Below, one piece after another: positions 60,836 through 64,000 of a stretch of DNA of 64,000 nt (position 1 is the stretch's first letter; every line of letters begins with the position of its first letter). Origin of the DNA: CAZMYM01 sp964620325. Lineage in GTDB: Bacteria > Bipolaricaulota > Bipolaricaulia > UBA7950 > UBA9294. The notes below the pieces were generated by a model. It was given only the letters and a program-made list of their open reading frames with translations. It had not been told where the DNA came from and did no database searches. The position numbers and the translations under genes are program-made. The DNA is taken from contig CAZUIM010000010.1 in the NCBI GenBank assembly GCA_964620325.1, positions 1 through 64,000 on the forward strand, given 5' to 3'.

Positions 60836-61774
60836 GTGCCGTCCCGAAACTGGTTCGCTCGAAACCGAAGGCTTCTCGGCCTCGCCGCGATCGTCGTGAC
60901 CTTCTCTTCGATCGGGGGCGCTCTCTTCACGCGCTCATACGTCGCCGTGCTCCACGACGGGTTTCGAGGGCGAAGCCTCGCCTACGCCAAGGCGTTCGCG
61001 GCGACCGCGGCCTCGTGGATTGACGATACGGATCCGGCGATGCTGCGATCGGCCGCGCGGCTCGTTCTTGCCGGAAGCGCGCTTTACGTCCAGATCGCGG
61101 CCGAGGACGGCCTGATCGTCGACGAGCGGTCGGCGGCGGCTGAGGGGCTCGACCTCGAGTGGGAGGCCGAGTTCGACGCCGCACGGTCGGAGACCGTGTA
61201 CCGGCGGCACGGCGCCTCTCACCTGGACCTCCTCGTCCCGCTGACCGCCGAACGGCGCGGCAAGTACGTTCGGATCGGGATCGATCGAACCTCCCTCGTC
61301 GCGCAGTCGAACAGCGCAATGGTGATTGCGGGCGGAGCGACGATCGGATTCGACGCCCTTCTGATCCTCGCCCTGGCCGTCGCTCTCCGCTCGAGACGTC
61401 GACGTTGGCCTATGGAAACAGGTGCGGACGTGGCCTCGCCCGAAGGGTCGACCTTGACGGCCGGTCGGCTCGCGATCGACCGGTCGCGAAAGACCGTTCA
61501 CTTGGACGATCGGCCGGTCCCCGTGACGCCGAAGCAGTTCGCTCTCCTCGAACTGCTCGCGACTCGGCCGGGCCACGTCTTTTCCGAGGAGGAGATCCTC
61601 GATGCGGCGTGGCCGGATTCTCCGTATGCCGACTCGAAGGACATCAAGCAGTACGTCTACCTCATCCGCAGGCGGCTTGTGCGGATCGACTCGGAGGCGA
61701 GGAGCTTGATTGAGACGGTCCCGGGGTTCGGCTATCGGCTGACCGCCGAGGACGTTGACCGGGAATTGACGTGA
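60836..61774 (+). CDS. Transmembrane one-component regulator with C-terminal OmpR-type winged helix
   Basis: A 312-residue protein. TM1 lies at residues 13-31, an extracytoplasmic sensor at 32-160 and TM2 at 162-184. The cytoplasmic DNA-binding domain at ~205-303 shows GRLAIDRSRKTVHLDDRPV, VTPKQFALLELLATRPGHVFS and LIRRRLVRI with ETVPGFGYRLT, the OmpR/PhoB winged helix. ToxR/CadC regulators have the opposite order (DNA-binding domain first). No kinase, receiver or phosphorylation site is present. GTG start at 60836. It lies between two secreted helical protein genes that are likely targets. Confidence 0.85.
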   Translation: MPSRNWFARNRRLLGLAAIVVTFSSIGGALFTRSYVAVLHDGFRGRSLAYAKAFAATAASWIDDTDPAMLRSAARLVLAGSALYVQIAAEDGLIVDERSAAAEGLDLEWEAEFDAARSETVYRRHGASHLDLLVPLTAERRGKYVRIGIDRTSLVAQSNSAMVIAGGATIGFDALLILALAVALRSRRRRWPMETGADVASPEGSTLTAGRLAIDRSRKTVHLDDRPVPVTPKQFALLELLATRPGHVFSEEEILDAAWPDSPYADSKDIKQYVYLIRRRLVRIDSEARSLIETVPGFGYRLTAEDVDRELT

Positions 61775-61833
61775 TGGCGATGGTTGGGATCGGCCGCATC
61801 GGCCAGACTCGTCGACGCGGAAAGGAGTCGGAG

Positions 61834-62415
61834 ATGCCCAGACGGAATCGATACGCGGCCGTTCTTCTCGCCGCGTTGGCGTGTGCCTCTCTTCTCGCTC
61901 ACTCCGGGATGAGCCAGAACGAGAGCGGGGCGATCGAGGGTCGATTGATTCGATTCGCCGGAAAACTTCGACTCGGCCTCTCGATCGCCTCGTTCGGCGT
62001 CTACGCACCGTCGATCGGCGATCTCCGCGTGCACGCCCAGCAGCTCGTCAATCTGCTCGAGGGGAGCGAGGGGAGGCACTTCGTCCAGCCGGGCGAGGCG
62101 GAGGAGGCGGTCACCGGACTCCGACGCGACGTGACCGATCTGGCCACGCGGCTTGCGTCGGCCGCTCCGGAGCAGGAGGTCCGGCTCCGCGTAGCCTCGG
62201 CGATGAAGAACGTGAATGCGTATCTCCAGATGGCCGTCGATGCCGCCCTCGCCGGCCTCTCGGAGCGCCGGCTGGAGCGAGCGACAAACGAGATGCTGCG
62301 CGCCTACGCCTTTCTCGCAGCCGCGTACGAGATGCCGACCGAGCTTCCGCTCGTCCCCGGCTTGCGAACGATCCTTCGCGCCTTCGAAATCGTCGATCCG
62401 AGCGCCGACGCCTAG
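61834..62415 (+). CDS. Secreted alpha-helical protein
   Basis: A 193-residue protein starting MPRRNRYAAVLLAALACASLLAHSG, a signal peptide ending before MSQNES. The mature part is predicted helical (LRVHAQQLVNLLEG, RDVTDLATRLASAAPEQ, LERATNEMLRAYAFLAAAYE). No family recognised. GGAG lies before the ATG at 61834. It is 59 bases after the membrane regulator in the same direction and probably in its operon. It could be a ligand-binding or stress protein of the periplasm/exterior. Confidence 0.72.
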   Translation: MPRRNRYAAVLLAALACASLLAHSGMSQNESGAIEGRLIRFAGKLRLGLSIASFGVYAPSIGDLRVHAQQLVNLLEGSEGRHFVQPGEAEEAVTGLRRDVTDLATRLASAAPEQEVRLRVASAMKNVNAYLQMAVDAALAGLSERRLERATNEMLRAYAFLAAAYEMPTELPLVPGLRTILRAFEIVDPSADA

Positions 62416-62480
62416 CCGAACGGGCTATCTCGAAGCGCCGTCTGGCGGCGCAGAGTTGAGATCCGACAACGAAAAGAACC

Positions 62481-62501
62481 GGACCCGCGTGAAGCGGGTC
62501 C
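62481..62501. terminator. Hairpin between convergent genes
   Basis: GGACCCGC and GCGGGTCC (8-bp perfect stem, loop GTGAA) lie between the convergent ends at 62415 and 62551. Fits a bidirectional terminator; no long U-tract. Confidence 0.45.
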
Positions 62502-62550
62502 AGCTTCACTGAGATCGTGCGCATAGGACGGCCTGAAGGCCGTCGTCAGG

Positions 62551-63828
62551 TCATTCGTACCGCAGCGCGTCGACGACCGGCAGCTTCGACGCACGCCAGG
62601 CCGGCCAGAGGCCGGCAAAGGCACCGAGGGCGAACGACCCGAGAAGCGTCACGAAGATGAGCGTCGGGCTGGCGACCACGATGAGCGAGATGTCGAACAA
62701 GCGACCGATCAACCATGAAGCAATCGCACTCAGGCCCAAGCCCGCCAACGTTCCGACGATTCCGCCGACCAATCCCATCAGACCGGATTCGATCAAGAAG
62801 ATCGTCCAGACGTGGGCGTTCTTCGCCCCGACCGCCTTCATCACGCCAATCTCCTTCGTCCGTTCGAGGACCGAGGTGAACATCGTGTTCATCACCCCAA
62901 CGCCGCCGACGAGGAGGGAGATCCCGGCAATCCCTGCGAGGAACGCGCTGATCGTCGACATCATCGTTCCGACCATTTCGCTGATGTCGCTGTAGGTCAC
63001 CGCAATGATCTCCGAACCGCGTTCTTTCAACGCTTTCTCAGCCCGATCGGCGACCTCGTCGACATCGTAACCGGGCTCCGTCTTGACCAACGTAACCAGC
63101 ACGTCGTCGGCCGGACCCCAGAGCAGCTCCATCGTGTCGTAGGGGACGTTGATCGTGTTCCCGTCCGAACTGGCCTCGAAGCGAACGCCGAACCCGGCCT
63201 CCGATCCGTCGTCCTCCTCAACGTCCTCCGGCGGCGCGATGATGCCGATGACCTCGAGATTCAGCTCGTTGCTTCCGTCGCCGGCGATGAGAATCGTGTC
63301 ACCCGGCCCGACGTTCAGACGCTGCGAGACCTTGTAGTCGAGAACGGCGACCTCGACGTCACCCGGCTCGAACAGCCGGCCGCCCGGCATCGGCTTGAGC
63401 TCGCCGGTGAACGACTCGAATTCGGTCATCAGTTCCGGCGACAGGCCCATCACCGGATAGATGCCTTGGATCGCCCTCCCGTCATCATCGAGGCCTCCTT
63501 CAACGAAGCCGTTGTGCTCGCGTAGCGCCGCGGCGACCTTCACACCCTCGATCGACTGAAGCAGGTCGAGGTCGAGCGCGTATTCTTCGGCGCTCCCGCC
63601 GTGAGGGCCTCCGCCGAAGGTGCTCTCGTTCATGATGACGAAGTTGTCGACGCCGAAGACGCCCGCGACTTGCTCGTTGATCGTCCGCTCTAGCCCAAGA
63701 CCGATCGAGATCAGCGCGACAACAGCGGTGATCCCGATGAAGACGCCGATCACCGTCAGCCAACTTCGAAGCTTCCGATGGAGGATGCTCCGCCCGGCCA
63801 GCAGGAAGAAGTCGAGGAGCTTACGCAT
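62551..63828 (-). CDS. MacB/LolC-type ABC transporter permease
   Basis: A 425-residue permease: TM1 after ILHRKLRSWLTVIGVFIGI, a large extracytoplasmic domain of the MacB_PCD type (VFGVDNFVIM ... VAVLDYKVSQRLNVGPGD), and three C-terminal helices of the FtsX family with GGVGVMNTMFTSVLERTKEIG and GLWPAWRASKLPVVDALRYE. Exports macrolides, lipoproteins or peptides with its ATPase. The ATG overlaps the ATPase stop by 8 bases. GGAGTGACC precedes it. Confidence 0.95.
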   Translation of the reverse strand: MRKLLDFFLLAGRSILHRKLRSWLTVIGVFIGITAVVALISIGLGLERTINEQVAGVFGVDNFVIMNESTFGGGPHGGSAEEYALDLDLLQSIEGVKVAAALREHNGFVEGGLDDDGRAIQGIYPVMGLSPELMTEFESFTGELKPMPGGRLFEPGDVEVAVLDYKVSQRLNVGPGDTILIAGDGSNELNLEVIGIIAPPEDVEEDDGSEAGFGVRFEASSDGNTINVPYDTMELLWGPADDVLVTLVKTEPGYDVDEVADRAEKALKERGSEIIAVTYSDISEMVGTMMSTISAFLAGIAGISLLVGGVGVMNTMFTSVLERTKEIGVMKAVGAKNAHVWTIFLIESGLMGLVGGIVGTLAGLGLSAIASWLIGRLFDISLIVVASPTLIFVTLLGSFALGAFAGLWPAWRASKLPVVDALRYE

Positions 63829-64000
63829 GGCGGTCACTCCTGCCGGGTACGACACAGCCATCCCGCAGCCGAATGACGCGATCGGCGATCTCGGCCGCCT
63901 CAGGGTCGTGCGTGACCAGGATGACGGTCTTTCCATCCTGAACGCTCAGCCCTTTCAGCAACGCGAGGATGGCCGATCCGCTTTCGGTGTCCAAGTTCCC
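63821..64000 (-). CDS. LolD/MacB-type ABC transporter ATP-binding protein (5' part outside window)
   Basis: The last ~59 residues of an ABC ATPase are visible: GNLDTESGSAILALLKGL just after Walker B/D-loop, the H-loop in VILVTHDPEAAEIADR, and a final RVIRLRDGCVV. The rest runs out of the window. Its stop overlaps the permease start by 8 bases; together they form the exporter. Confidence 0.9.
   Translation of the reverse strand, partial: GNLDTESGSAILALLKGLSVQDGKTVILVTHDPEAAEIADRVIRLRDGCVVPGRSDRHA

Noticed and set aside
1..64000. CRISPR array, rRNA operon, insertion sequence
   Set aside because: No regularly spaced repeat, no rRNA core motifs and no transposase were recognised on either strand.

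Overview
The window is about 64 kb of GC-rich bacterial DNA. It looks like an anaerobe. It encodes a MetF/MetV-type methylenetetrahydrofolate reductase, as in Wood-Ljungdahl organisms. It also carries a large set of Mrp/MinD-type Fe-S ATPases with NifX-like proteins, resembling the orange-protein (ORP) cluster of anaerobes, plus several stand-alone ferredoxin-type proteins. FabI, ABC-F proteins, a MazF-type toxin, MtfA and Rrf2 mark it as bacterial. Two RIO-type kinases are unusual for a bacterium. A deep-branching anaerobic lineage such as Bipolaricaulota (Acetothermia) would fit, but that is a guess from gene content.

Layout. 1-2.6 kb: lower-GC accessory cassette (radical SAM/SPASM maturase, MFS exporter, JAMM-motif protein). 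2.6-8.4 kb: MATE transporter, glycosyltransferase, TM0106-type nuclease and gene debris. 8.6-10.4 kb: ParB-like/GNAT pair and a toxin-antitoxin module. 10.4-16.7 kb: ABC-F protein, a frameshifted secreted protein, aldo/keto reductase, ABC and LysE remnants, MtfA peptidase. 16.8-24.8 kb: one long leftward array (DUF5320, two NifX-like, two ferredoxin-MinD ATPases, zinc ribbon, DUF89, Mrp, radical SAM, then MetV and MetF). A DUF134 regulator is divergent from it across a perfect palindrome. 24.9-33.3 kb: CrtI-like oxidoreductase, a diguanylate cyclase split by a frameshift, methyltransferase, cupin, RIO kinase, TIGR04076 protein and Rrf2. 33.4-34.6 kb: a two-gene phage replication module. 34.6-48.3 kb: a 932-residue secreted protein made of two hydrolase-like halves, S10 peptidase, a secreted protein with a paralogue at 57.2 kb, SpoU methylase, YcaQ-like protein, DUF362 protein, CDF transporter, patatin and a TPR/CFI-box protein. 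48.4-64 kb: tRNA-like 3' fragment, ABC-F/phosphoesterase pair, AraC-GyrI regulator with a stand-alone GyrI gene behind three direct repeats, ferredoxin-type AKR with RIO kinase, GH31 glycosidase, FabI, EFR1 ferredoxin, a membrane-anchored winged-helix regulator between secreted helical proteins, and a MacB/LolD-type exporter cut by the window end.

Several otherwise intact genes (12.4, 28.2, 41.5 and 44.2 kb) are each broken by single-base indels, mostly in C/G runs. This pattern suggests assembly or sequencing indels as much as real decay. True decay is also present: an Ig/PKD-like fragment at 4.7 kb, a half hydrolase at 6.4 kb, a LysE start at 14.3 kb and an ABC ATPase piece at 15.6 kb. No rRNA operon, complete tRNA, CRISPR array, integrase or insertion sequence was recognised.
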